The notes below the pieces were generated by a model, which was not told the origin of the DNA, searched no databases, and saw only the letters and a list, made by a program, of their open reading frames with translations. A stretch of 64,000 nt of DNA from Galaxea fascicularis. Lineage: Eukaryota; Cnidaria; Anthozoa; Scleractinia; Euphylliidae. A program made the position numbers and the translations under genes. Location of the stretch: positions 23,361,291 to 23,425,290 of the forward strand of contig OX419337.1 in NCBI GenBank assembly GCA_948470475.1. Reading direction: 5' to 3'. This document shows, piece after piece, positions 7,938 through 20,000 of the stretch (the stretch's first letter is position 1; the number at the start of each line of letters is the position of its first letter).

Positions 7938-8042
7938 CTACTCAACATACTCAACATCCAGCTCGGTATCGACGTCGTCATATCCGACTTCATCAAGTGC
8001 GTCAACACCCTCAACGTCATCAAGTCTTTCCACTTCGTCAAG
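7938..8042 (+). CDS. array exon E1, U1 (105 nt, 35 codons)
   Basis: Acceptor TTTGAATTTCAG, donor AAG|gtaaac. C-type exon (begins CTAC). Reads S-Y-S-T-Y-S-T-S-S-S-V-S-T-S-S-Y-P-T-S-S, then S-A-S-T-P-S-T-S-S-S-L-S-T-S-S, leaving AG; 27 of 35 residues are Ser or Thr. Its acceptor and first 18 nt are the same as those of E2, so E1 and E2 are an old exon duplication within the cassette. The intron that follows is 145 nt. Confidence 0.75.
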
Positions 8043-11000
8043 GTAAACATAAAATTCGTTTATATCTTGCAGCTTTTTTTTAAGGAATTCTTAGAAATCT
8101 CGCAAGTAATCTAACGTATTTGTAGCAAAACCAAATTTTTCACCATTCACACGAGCACAATCCAATCATGTCTGCTTTGAATTTCAGCTACTCAACATAC
8201 TCCACATCTAGCTCTGTGTCCACGTCGTCATATTCGACTTCATCGAGTGTCTCAACGCCCACATCGACTACTCTGACAACATCAAGCACCTCAAGGTACC
8301 ACACAAACCTACTGATCTGTTCATAGTCCTTAATCACGAAAGCATAGAATACAAACTCAAGCTATGACCGTTTGTGTTTCTCTAACAAGTCAGGGCAAAC
8401 GGTAGACTGATAGCACGGTCAATCCAATTCTATCACTCAGTGTCAAATTTATAGCCCAACATATACCACGATTACGTAAATTCCATTAAAGAGAGAAAGC
8501 CACTTTGCTTGCACTTAAAACTCATTACCACCATCTGCAAGGATCTTCCCGTCTTAGTCGTTACAGCAATCCCACTACATTTTGCTCAGACAATCTCAAT
8601 TGAAGATGATGCACTTTAACGACTATAACTGTTTTACACAAAGTAAAGCCAAAACTAATACTGATAATCAAGAGAATTGCTATAAAAGCTAAACACAGTG
8701 AGCCATCGCGTAATTTAATAATACTCTTACACAAGAAACTCGAATGTCCTTAAAATTTCAGTGTGTCCACGTCCAGTTCGGTGTCGACGTCATCATCACT
8801 ATCGACGTCCTCGAGTGTGTCAACCTCGTCCAGGTAATTGGCAACTATTTCCTTTATACTGAAGCACTTACAAAACTGTCCAACCTTTATCACTACCACA
8901 AAACGCAGGGCTCTTTTCCTTTGTCAAGTCGTTCTTTGTGTGAACAACTGAATATAACGTTTCCCAAGCGCTACTATGAATGTAAAACAAAATCCTGTTT
9001 TTAACGCCTCGTATATATGTATTTTCATTTTTTCACACAACAAAAGATGGTATTTATGCCAGTTTCCCCAGCTTAACTTCGGCGTCCCTTTATAACAATC
9101 GCCAAAATAAGCAACATGGAAAATTTTATAAACAAACTTAAAACTATGTCTTAATTTTCCTACCTATATAACGATTTCCTTTAGCCTTTAGGCATAACAC
9201 GCTATGTTTGTACCCCCAAAACTTAGAGAAAGTTCGTTTCACATTAGACATTGAAACAAAATCCTGCAAAATGTTCTTTCAGCTACTCCACGTCAACTTC
9301 CGTCTCGACATCATCGCTATCAACCTCAACAAGTGTTTCAACACCGACAACTACTAGTGTGACTACATCTTCGTCAAGGTACTTAAGCATCTTGCTATTG
9401 ATTTAACGAAAGTTTGCAAAACAGGTTTCAATAAAAGTTTTCTTTTCATGCAGATACTAGCATGTTAAAAAGGCTCTTTGCAGTGTAATTAAAATGTAGC
9501 CAATCTTGCTGTTTCAATGCCTGAAAAACGAACATGCTTCATCCGTGTTTCTCCGGCTTAGACCGTTAGCATAGAACAAAGTAAGCCTTCTGCAAGGGTA
9601 GTAAAGCCACTCCTTGAAAAGTAATTTGAAACAAAAATACATGTTTACAGATGTTTTTCTCAAAAACGCCAATGCTTCTGGCGTTAATTATAAAGGCTTC
9701 ACTAGATACGAATATTGTCCAAGAATAACACATCCCTTATTTTTCAGTGCGTCCACATCAAGCTCGATTTCAACGTCGTCAATATCGACGTCATCAAGTA
9801 TCTCAACTTCGTCTAGGTAATCAATGAAGAGGTCTATACCTTCTACTTTCTCCGTTTACCGTACATTTACAAAGAACAGCAAAATTACAAGTTTACGCTA
9901 TCGAAAAGGAGACGTCAGTACGGATATACATGTGTCAATAGCCTGTCGCCATATGACATGTGACATTGTCACTCAATATAATAATGCGTCACCTATTTTT
10001 CAGTGTGTCCACGTCTAGCTCAGCATCAACGTCGTCGTCCGTGTCTACGTCATCAAGTATTTCCACTTCGTCGAGGTAAAGAGAAACTCGTTAAGGCCCT
10101 AGCAAACGCCTTCAACATTTGCTTCAACATCCTTTCGATTTTGTTGAATGGCAATGTTGAAAGCGTTTGCCACCCCCTTTCCACCTTGTTGAAACGATGT
10201 TGAATCGATGTTGAAAGAGTTTAAAAGCCTTTAAACTTTGCTTCAACATGCGTTCAACATTTCTTTTGTTGTCTGGAATCTTCGGAATGTTGAAACCCAG
10301 TTGAAGTCGTTTGCCCCCGCTCTTTCAACATTGTTCAGCAAGCGCATGCGCAATGAAGAACACGTAACTATGGTCACCACTCCCTAAGTTTTGTTAAATG
10401 AAAGGTACTGTTAAAACCGTTTGCTCATCCCACCCTTCAACATCATTCAACAACCTTCAGCAGCGTTCAAATAAATCGAATGGATGTTGAAGCAAATGTT
10501 GAAGCCGTTTGCTAGGGCCTTTTTACATTTAAATCTTCTATGTACAGGAATTCTTTGAATTGTCTTATGTAAAGCGAAACCATATGCTAACCTATTCATC
10601 CGAGTAAAAATCAATAATATATGCTTTGAATTTCAGCTACTCAACATACTCAACATCCAGCTCGGTATCGACGTCGTCATATCCGACTTCATCAAGTGCG
10701 TCAACACCCTCAACGTCATCAAGTCTTTCCACTTCGTCAAGGTAAACATAAAATTCGTTTATATCTTGCAGCTTTTTTTTAAGGAATTCTTAGAAATCTC
10801 GCAAGTAATCTAACGTATTTGTAGCAAAACCAAATTTTTCACCATTCACACGAGCACAATCCAATCATGTCTGCTTTGAATTTCAGCTACTCAACATACT
10901 CCACATCTAGCTCTGTGTCCACGTCGTCATATTCGACTTCATCGAGTGTCTCAACGCCCACATCGACTACTCTGACAACATCAAGCACCTCAAGGTACCA

Positions 11001-14000
11001 CACAAACCTACTGATCTGTTCATAGTCCTTAATCACGAAAGCATAGAATACAAACTCAAGCTATGACCGTTTGTGTTTCTCTAACAAGTCAGGGCAATCG
11101 GTAGACTGATAGCACGGTCAATCCAATTCTATCACTCAGTGTCAAATTTATAGCCCAACATATACCACGATTACGTAAATTCCATTAAAGAGAGAAAGCC
11201 ACTTTGCTTGCACTTAAAACTCATTACCACCATCTGCAAGGATCTTCCCGTCTTAGTCGTTACAGCAATCCCACTACATTTTGCTCAGACAATCTCAATT
11301 GAAGATGATGCACTTTAACGACTATAACTGTTTTACACAAAGTAAAGCCAAAACTAATACTGATAATCAAGAGAATTGCTATAAAAGCTAAACACAGTGA
11401 GCCATCGCGTAATTTAATAATACTCTTACACAAGAAACTCGAATGTCCTTAAAATTTCAGTGTGTCCACGTCCAGTTCGGTGTCGACGTCATCATCACTA
11501 TCGACGTCCTCGAGTGTGTCAACCTCGTCCAGGTAATTGGCAACTATTTCCTTTATACTGAAGCACTTACAAAACTGTCCAACCTTTATCACTACCACAA
11601 AACGCAGGGCTCTTTTCCTTTGTCAAGTCGTTCTTTGTGTGAACAACTGAATATAACGTTTCCCAAGCGCTACTATGAATGTAAAACAAAATCCTGTTTT
11701 TAACGCCTCGTATATATGTATTTTCATTTTTTCACACAACAAAAGATGGTATTTATGCCAGTTTCCCCAGCTTAACTTCGGCGTCCCTTTATAACAATCG
11801 CCAAAATAAGCAACATGGAAAATTTTATAAACAAACTTAAAACTATGTCTTAATTTTCCTACCTATATAACGATTTCCTTTAGCCTTTAGGCATAACACG
11901 CTATGTTTGTACCCCCAAAACTTAGAGAAAGTTCGTTTCACATTAGACATTGAAACAAAATCCTGCAAAATGTTCTTTCAGCTACTCCACGTCAACTTCC
12001 GTCTCGACATCATCGCTATCAACCTCAACAAGTGTTTCAACACCGACAACTACTAGTGTGACTACATCTTCGTCAAGGTACTTAAGCATCTTGCTATTGA
12101 TTTAACGAAAGTTTGCAAAACAGGTTTCAATAAAAGTTTTCTTTTCATGCAGATACTAGCATGTTAAAAAGGCTCTTTGCAGTGTAATTAAAATGTAGCC
12201 AATCTTGCTGTTTCAATGCCTGAAAAACGAACATGCTTCATCCGTGTTTCTCCGGCTTAGACCGTTAGCATAGAACAAAGTAAGCCTTCTGCAAGGGTAG
12301 TAAAGCCACTCCTTGAAAAGTAATTTGAAACAAAAATACATGTTTACAGATGTTTTTCTCAAAAACGCCAATGCTTCTGGCGTTAATTATAAAGGCTTCA
12401 CTAGATACGAATATTGTCCAAGAATAACACATCCCTTATTTTTCAGTGCGTCCACATCAAGCTCGATTTCAACGTCGTCAATATCGACGTCATCAAGTAT
12501 CTCAACTTCGTCTAGGTAATCAATGAAGAGGTCTATACCTTCTACTTTCTCCGTTTACCGTACATTTACAAAGAACAGCAAAATTACAAGTTTACGCTAT
12601 CGAAAAGGAGACGTCAGTACGGATATACATGTGTCAATAGCCTGTCGCCATATGACATGTGACATTGTCACTCAATATAATAATGCGTCACCTATTTTTC
12701 AGTGTGTCCACGTCTAGCTCAGCATCAACGTCGTCGTCCGTGTCTACGTCATCAAGTATTTCCACTTCGTCGAGGTAAAGAGAAACTCGTTAAGGCCCTA
12801 GCAAACGCCTTCAACATTTGCTTCAACATCCTTTCGATTTTGTTGAATGGCAATGTTGAAAGCGTTTGCCACCCCCTTTCCACCTTGTTGAAACGATGTT
12901 GAATCGATGTTGAAAGAGTTAAAAAGCCTTTAAACTTTGCTTCAACATGCGTTCAACATTTCTTTTGTTGTCTGGAATCTTCGGAATGTTGAAACCCAGT
13001 TGAAGTCGTTTGCCCCCGCTCTTTCAACATTGTTCAGCAAGCGCATGCGCAATGAAGAACACGTAACTATGGTCACCACTCCCTAAGTTTTGTTAAATGA
13101 AAGGTACTGTTAAAACCGTTTGCTCATCCCACCCTTCAACATCATTCAACAACCTTCAGCAGCGTTCAAATAAATCGAATGGATGTTGAAGCAAATGTTG
13201 AAGCCGTTTGCTAGGGCCTTTTTACATTTAAATCTTCTATGTACAGGAATTCTTTGAATTGTCTTATGTAAAGCGAAACCATATGCTAACCTATTCATCC
13301 GAGTAAAAATCAATAATATATGCTTTGAATTTCAGCTACTCAACATACTCAACATCCAGCTCGGTATCGACGTCGTCATATCCGACTTCATCAAGTGCGT
13401 CAACACCCTCAACGTCATCAAGTCTTTCCACTTCGTCAAGGTAAACATAAAATTCGTTTATATCTTGCAGCTTTTTTTTAAGGAATTCTTAGAAATCTCG
13501 CAAGTAATCTAACGTATTTGTAGCAAAACCAAATTTTTCACCATTCACACGAGCACAATCCAATCATGTCTGCTTTGAATTTCAGCTACTCAACATACTC
13601 CACATCTAGCTCTGTGTCCACGTCGTCATATTCGACTTCATCGAGTGTCTCAACGCCCACATCGACTACTCTGACAACATCAAGCACCTCAAGGTACCAC
13701 ACAAACCTACTGATCTGTTCATAGTCCTTAATCACGAAAGCATAGAATACAAACTCAAGCTATGACCGTTTGTGTTTCTCTAACAAGTCAGGGCAAACGG
13801 TAGACTGATAGCACGGTCAATCCAATTCTATCACTCAGTGTCAAATTTATAGCCCAACATATACCACGATTACGTAAATTCCATTAAAGAGAGAAAGCCA
13901 CTTTGCTTGCACTTAAAATTCATTACCACCATCTGCAAGGATCTTCCCGTCTTAGTCGTTACAGCAATCCCACTACATTTTGCTCAGACAATCTCAATTG

Positions 14001-17000
14001 AAGATGATGCACTTTAACGACTATAACTGTTTTACACAAAGTAAAGCCAAAACTAATACTGATAATCAAGAGAATTGCTATAAAAGCTAAACACAGTGAG
14101 CCATCGCGTAATTTAATAATACTCTTACACAAGAAACTCGAATGTCCTTAAAATTTCAGTGTGTCCACGTCCAGTTCGGTGTCGACGTCATCATCACTAT
14201 CGACGTCCTCGAGTGTGTCAACCTCGTCCAGGTAATTGGCAACTATTTCCTTTATACTGAAGCACTTACAAAACTGTCCAACCTTTATCACTACCACAAA
14301 ACGCAGGGCTCTTTTCCTTTGTCAAGTCGTTCTTTGTGTGAACAACTGAATATAACGTTTCCCAAGCGCTACTATGAATGTAAAACAAAATCCTGTTTTT
14401 AACGCCTCGTATATATGTATTTTCATTTTTTCACACAACAAAAGATGGTATTTATGCCAGTTTCCCCAGCTTAACTTCGGCGTCCCTTTATAACAATCGC
14501 CAAAATAAGCAACATGGAAAATTTTATAAACAAACTTAAAACTATGTCTTAATTTTCCTACCTATATAACGATTTCCTTTAGCCTTTAGGCATAACACGC
14601 TATGTTTGTACCCCCAAAACTTAGAGAAAGTTCGTTTCACATTAGACATTGAAACAAAATCCTGCAAAATGTTCTTTCAGCTACTCCACGTCAACTTCCG
14701 TCTCGACATCATCGCTATCAACCTCAACAAGTGTTTCAACACCGACAACTACTAGTGTGACTACATCTTCGTCAAGGTACTTAAGCATCTTGCTATTGAT
14801 TTAACGAAAGTTTGCAAAACAGGTTTCAATAAAAGTTTTCTTTTCATGCAGATACTAGCATGTTAAAAAGGCTCTTTGCAGTGTAATTAAAATGTAGCCA
14901 ATCTTGCTGTTTCAATGCCTGAAAAACGAACATGCTTCATCCGTGTTTCTCCGGCTTAGACCGTTAGCATAGAACAAAGTAAGCCTTCTGCAAGGGTAGT
15001 AAAGCCACTCCTTGAAAAGTAATTTGAAACAAAAATACATGTTTACAGATGTTTTTCTCAAAAACGCCAATGCTTCTGGCGTTAATTATAAAGGCTTCAC
15101 TAGATACGAATATTGTCCAAGAATAACACATCCCTTATTTTTCAGTGCGTCCACATCAAGCTCGATTTCAACGTCGTCAATATCGACGTCATCAAGTATC
15201 TCAACTTCGTCTAGGTAATCAATGAAGAGGTCTATACCTTCTACTTTCTCCGTTTACCGTACATTTACAAAGAACAGCAAAATTACAAGTTTACGCTATC
15301 GAAAAGGAGACGTCAGTACGGATATACATGTGTCAATAGCCTGTCGCCATATGACATGTGACATTGTCACTCAATATAATAATGCGTCACCTATTTTTCA
15401 GTGTGTCCACGTCTAGCTCAGCATCAACGTCGTCGTCCGTGTCTACGTCATCAAGTATTTCCACTTCGTCGAGGTAAAGAGAAACTCGTTAAGGCCCTAG
15501 CAAACGCCTTCAACATTTGCTTCAACATCCTTTCGATTTTGTTGAATGGCAATGTTGAAAGCGTTTGCCACCCCCTTTCCACCTTGTTGAAACGATGTTG
15601 AATCGATGTTGAAAGAGTTAAAAAGCCTTTAAACTTTGCTTCAACATGCGTTCAACATTTCTTTTGTTGTCTGGAATCTTCGGAATGTTGAAACCCAGTT
15701 GAAGTCGTTTGCCCCCGCTCTTTCAACATTGTTCAGCAAGCGCATGCGCAATGAAGAACACGTAACTATGGTCACCACTCCCTAAGTTTTGTTAAATGAA
15801 AGGTACTGTTAAAACCGTTTGCTCATCCCACCCTTCAACATCATTCAACAACCTTCAGCAGCGTTCAAATAAATCGAATGGATGTTGAAGCAAATGTTGA
15901 AGCCGTTTGCTAGGGCCTTTTTACATTTAAATCTTCTATGTACAGGAATTCTTTGAATTGTCTTATGTAAAGCGAAACCATATGCTAACCTATTCATCCG
16001 AGTAAAAATCAATAATATATGCTTTGAATTTCAGCTACTCAACATACTCAACATCCAGCTCGGTATCGACGTCGTCATATCCGACTTCATCAAGTGCGTC
16101 AACACCCTCAACGTCATCAAGTCTTTCCACTTCGTCAAGGTAAACATAAAATTCGTTTATATCTTGCAGCTTTTTTTTAAGGAATTCTTAGAAATCTCGC
16201 AAGTAATCTAACGTATTTGTAGCAAAACCAAATTTTTCACCATTCACACGAGCACAATCCAATCATGTCTGCTTTGAATTTCAGCTACTCAACATACTCC
16301 ACATCTAGCTCTGTGTCCACGTCGTCATATTCGACTTCATCGAGTGTCTCAACGCCCACATCGACTACTCTGACAACATCAAGCACCTCAAGGTACCACA
16401 CAAACCTACTGATCTGTTCATAGTCCTTAATCACGAAAGCATAGAATACAAACTCAAGCTATGACCGTTTGTGTTTCTCTAACAAGTCAGGGCAATCGGT
16501 AGACTGATAGCACGGTCAATCCAATTCTATCACTCAGTGTCAAATTTATAGCCCAACATATACCACGATTACGTAAATTCCATTAAAGAGAGAAAGCCAC
16601 TTTGCTTGCACTTAAAATTCATTACCACCATCTGCAAGGATCTTCCCGTCTTAGTCGTTACAGCAATCCCACTACATTTTGCTCAGACAATCTCAATTGA
16701 AGATGATGCACTTTAACGACTATAACTGTTTTACACAAAGTAAAGCCAAAACTAATACTGATAATCAAGAGAATTGCTATAAAAGCTAAACACAGTGAGC
16801 CATCGCGTAATTTAATAATACTCTTACACAAGAAACTCGAATGTCCTTAAAATTTCAGTGTGTCCACGTCCAGTTCGGTGTCGACGTCATCATCACTATC
16901 GACGTCCTCGAGTGTGTCAACCTCGTCCAGGTAATTGGCAACTATTTCCTTTATACTGAAGCACTTACAAAACTGTCCAACCTTTATCACTACCACAAAA

Positions 17001-20000
17001 CGCAGGGCTCTTTTCCTTTGTCAAGTCGTTCTTTGTGTGAACAACTGAATATAACGTTTCCCAAGCGCTACTATGAATGTAAAACAAAATCCTGTTTTTA
17101 ACGCCTCGTATATATGTATTTTCATTTTTTCACACAACAAAAGATGGTATTTATGCCAGTTTCCCCAGCTTAACTTCGGCGTCCCTTTATAACAATCGCC
17201 AAAATAAGCAACATGGAAAATTTTATAAACAAACTTAAAACTATGTCTTAATTTTCCTACCTATATAACGATTTCCTTTAGCCTTTAGGCATAACACGCT
17301 ATGTTTGTACCCCCAAAACTTAGAGAAAGTTCGTTTCACATTAGACATTGAAACAAAATCCTGCAAAATGTTCTTTCAGCTACTCCACGTCAACTTCCGT
17401 CTCGACATCATCGCTATCAACCTCAACAAGTGTTTCAACACCGACAACTACTAGTGTGACTACATCTTCGTCAAGGTACTTAAGCATCTTGCTATTGATT
17501 TAACGAAAGTTTGCAAAACAGGTTTCAATAAAAGTTTTCTTTTCATGCAGATACTAGCATGTTAAAAAGGCTCTTTGCAGTGTAATTAAAATGTAGCCAA
17601 TCTTGCTGTTTCAATGCCTGAAAAACGAACATGCTTCATCCGTGTTTCTCCGGCTTAGACCGTTAGCATAGAACAAAGTAAGCCTTCTGCAAGGGTAGTA
17701 AAGCCACTCCTTGAAAAGTAATTTGAAACAAAAATACATGTTTACAGATGTTTTTCTCAAAAACGCCAATGCTTCTGGCGTTAATTATAAAGGCTTCACT
17801 AGATACGAATATTGTCCAAGAATAACACATCCCTTATTTTTCAGTGCGTCCACATCAAGCTCGATTTCAACGTCGTCAATATCGACGTCATCAAGTATCT
17901 CAACTTCGTCTAGGTAATCAATGAAGAGGTCTATACCTTCTACTTTCTCCGTTTACCGTACATTTACAAAGAACAGCAAAATTACAAGTTTACGCTATCG
18001 AAAAGGAGACGTCAGTACGGATATACATGTGTCAATAGCCTGTCGCCATATGACATGTGACATTGTCACTCAATATAATAATGCGTCACCTATTTTTCAG
18101 TGTGTCCACGTCTAGCTCAGCATCAACGTCGTCGTCCGTGTCTACGTCATCAAGTATTTCCACTTCGTCGAGGTAAAGAGAAACTCGTTAAGGCCCTAGC
18201 AAACGCCTTCAACATTTGCTTCAACATCCTTTCGATTTTGTTGAATGGCAATGTTGAAAGCGTTTGCCACCCCCTTTCCACCTTGTTGAAACGATGTTGA
18301 ATCGATGTTGAAAGAGTTAAAAAGCCTTTAAACTTTGCTTCAACATGCGTTCAACATTTCTTTTGTTGTCTGGAATCTTCGGAATGTTGAAACCCAGTTG
18401 AAGTCGTTTGCCCCCGCTCTTTCAACATTGTTCAGCAAGCGCATGCGCAATGAAGAACACGTAACTATGGTCACCACTCCCTAAGTTTTGTTAAATGAAA
18501 GGTACTGTTAAAACCGTTTGCTCATCCCACCCTTCAACATCATTCAACAACCTTCAGCAGCGTTCAAATAAATCGAATGGATGTTGAAGCAAATGTTGAA
18601 GCCGTTTGCTAGGGCCTTTTTACATTTAAATCTTCTATGTACAGGAATTCTTTGAATTGTCTTATGTAAAGCGAAACCATATGCTAACCTATTCATCCGA
18701 GTAAAAATCAATAATATATGCTTTGAATTTCAGCTACTCAACATACTCAACATCCAGCTCGGTATCGACGTCGTCATATCCGACTTCATCAAGTGCGTCA
18801 ACACCCTCAACGTCATCAAGTCTTTCCACTTCGTCAAGGTAAACATAAAATTCGTTTATATCTTGCAGCTTTTTTTTAAGGAATTCTTAGAAATCTCGCA
18901 AGTAATCTAACGTATTTGTAGCAAAACCAAATTTTTCACCATTCACACGAGCACAATCCAATCATGTCTGCTTTGAATTTCAGCTACTCAACATACTCCA
19001 CATCTAGCTCTGTGTCCACGTCGTCATATTCGACTTCATCGAGTGTCTCAACGCCCACATCGACTACTCTGACAACATCAAGCACCTCAAGGTACCACAC
19101 AAACCTACTGATCTGTTCATAGTCCTTAATCACGAAAGCATAGAATACAAACTCAAGCTATGACCGTTTGTGTTTCTCTAACAAGTCAGGGCAAACGGTA
19201 GACTGATAGCACGGTCAATCCAATTCTATCACTCAGTGTCAAATTTATAGCCCAACATATACCACGATTACGTAAATTCCATTAAAGAGAGAAAGCCACT
19301 TTGCTTGCACTTAAAACTCATTACCACCATCTGCAAGGATCTTCCCGTCTTAGTCGTTACAGCAATCCCACTACATTTTGCTCAGACAATCTCAATTGAA
19401 GATGATGCACTTTAACGACTATAACTGTTTTACACAAAGTAAAGCCAAAACTAATACTGATAATCAAGAGAATTGCTATAAAAGCTAAACACAGTGAGCC
19501 ATCGCGTAATTTAATAATACTCTTACACAAGAAACTCGAATGTCCTTAAAATTTCAGTGTGTCCACGTCCAGTTCGGTGTCGACGTCATCATCACTATCG
19601 ACGTCCTCGAGTGTGTCAACCTCGTCCAGGTAATTGGCAACTATTTCCTTTATACTGAAGCACTTACAAAACTGTCCAACCTTTATCACTACCACAAAAC
19701 GCAGGGCTCTTTTCCTTTGTCAAGTCGTTCTTTGTGTGAACAACTGAATATAACGTTTCCCAAGCGCTACTATGAATGTAAAACAAAATCCTGTTTTTAA
19801 CGCCTCGTATATATGTATTTTCATTTTTTCACACAACAAAAGATGGTATTTATGCCAGTTTCCCCAGCTTAACTTCGGCGTCCCTTTATAACAATCGCCA
19901 AAATAAGCAACATGGAAAATTTTATAAACAAACTTAAAACTATGTCTTAATTTTCCTACCTATATAACGATTTCCTTTAGCCTTTAGGCATAACACGCTA

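Larger units (their letters stand above)
7938..10636 (+). repeat. array unit U1
   Basis: First complete unit, 2,699 bp. Its exons and MITE are described in separate entries. MITE variant A (GAGTTTAAAAG), shared with U11, U12, U19 and U20. Confidence 0.9.

Noticed and set aside
8762..8833. GACGTC/CRE-like cores in exons as regulatory sites
   Set aside because: They follow from the Ser-Thr codon strings (TCG ACG TCA) and occur in several exons; no reason to assume a regulatory role.
8744..9004. 86-codon ATG frame recurring in every unit
   Set aside because: It starts in intron 2, crosses E3 in the wrong frame and ends in intron 3. The exon has good splice sites and a Ser/Thr frame in another phase, so this is a shadow.
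9614..9820. 68-codon frame ending in a Ser/Thr-rich run, recurring in every unit
   Set aside because: Its tail is E5 in the true frame, but the first two thirds are intron 4 and the stop lies just after the donor. It is readthrough of the exon, not a separate gene.
9824..10018. 64-codon frame recurring in every unit
   Set aside because: Lies in intron 5 with a few off-frame codons of E6; no motif.
10003..10203. 66-codon basic frame (R-R-R-P-C-L-R) recurring in every unit
   Set aside because: Off-frame reading of E6 running into the MITE; no independent support.
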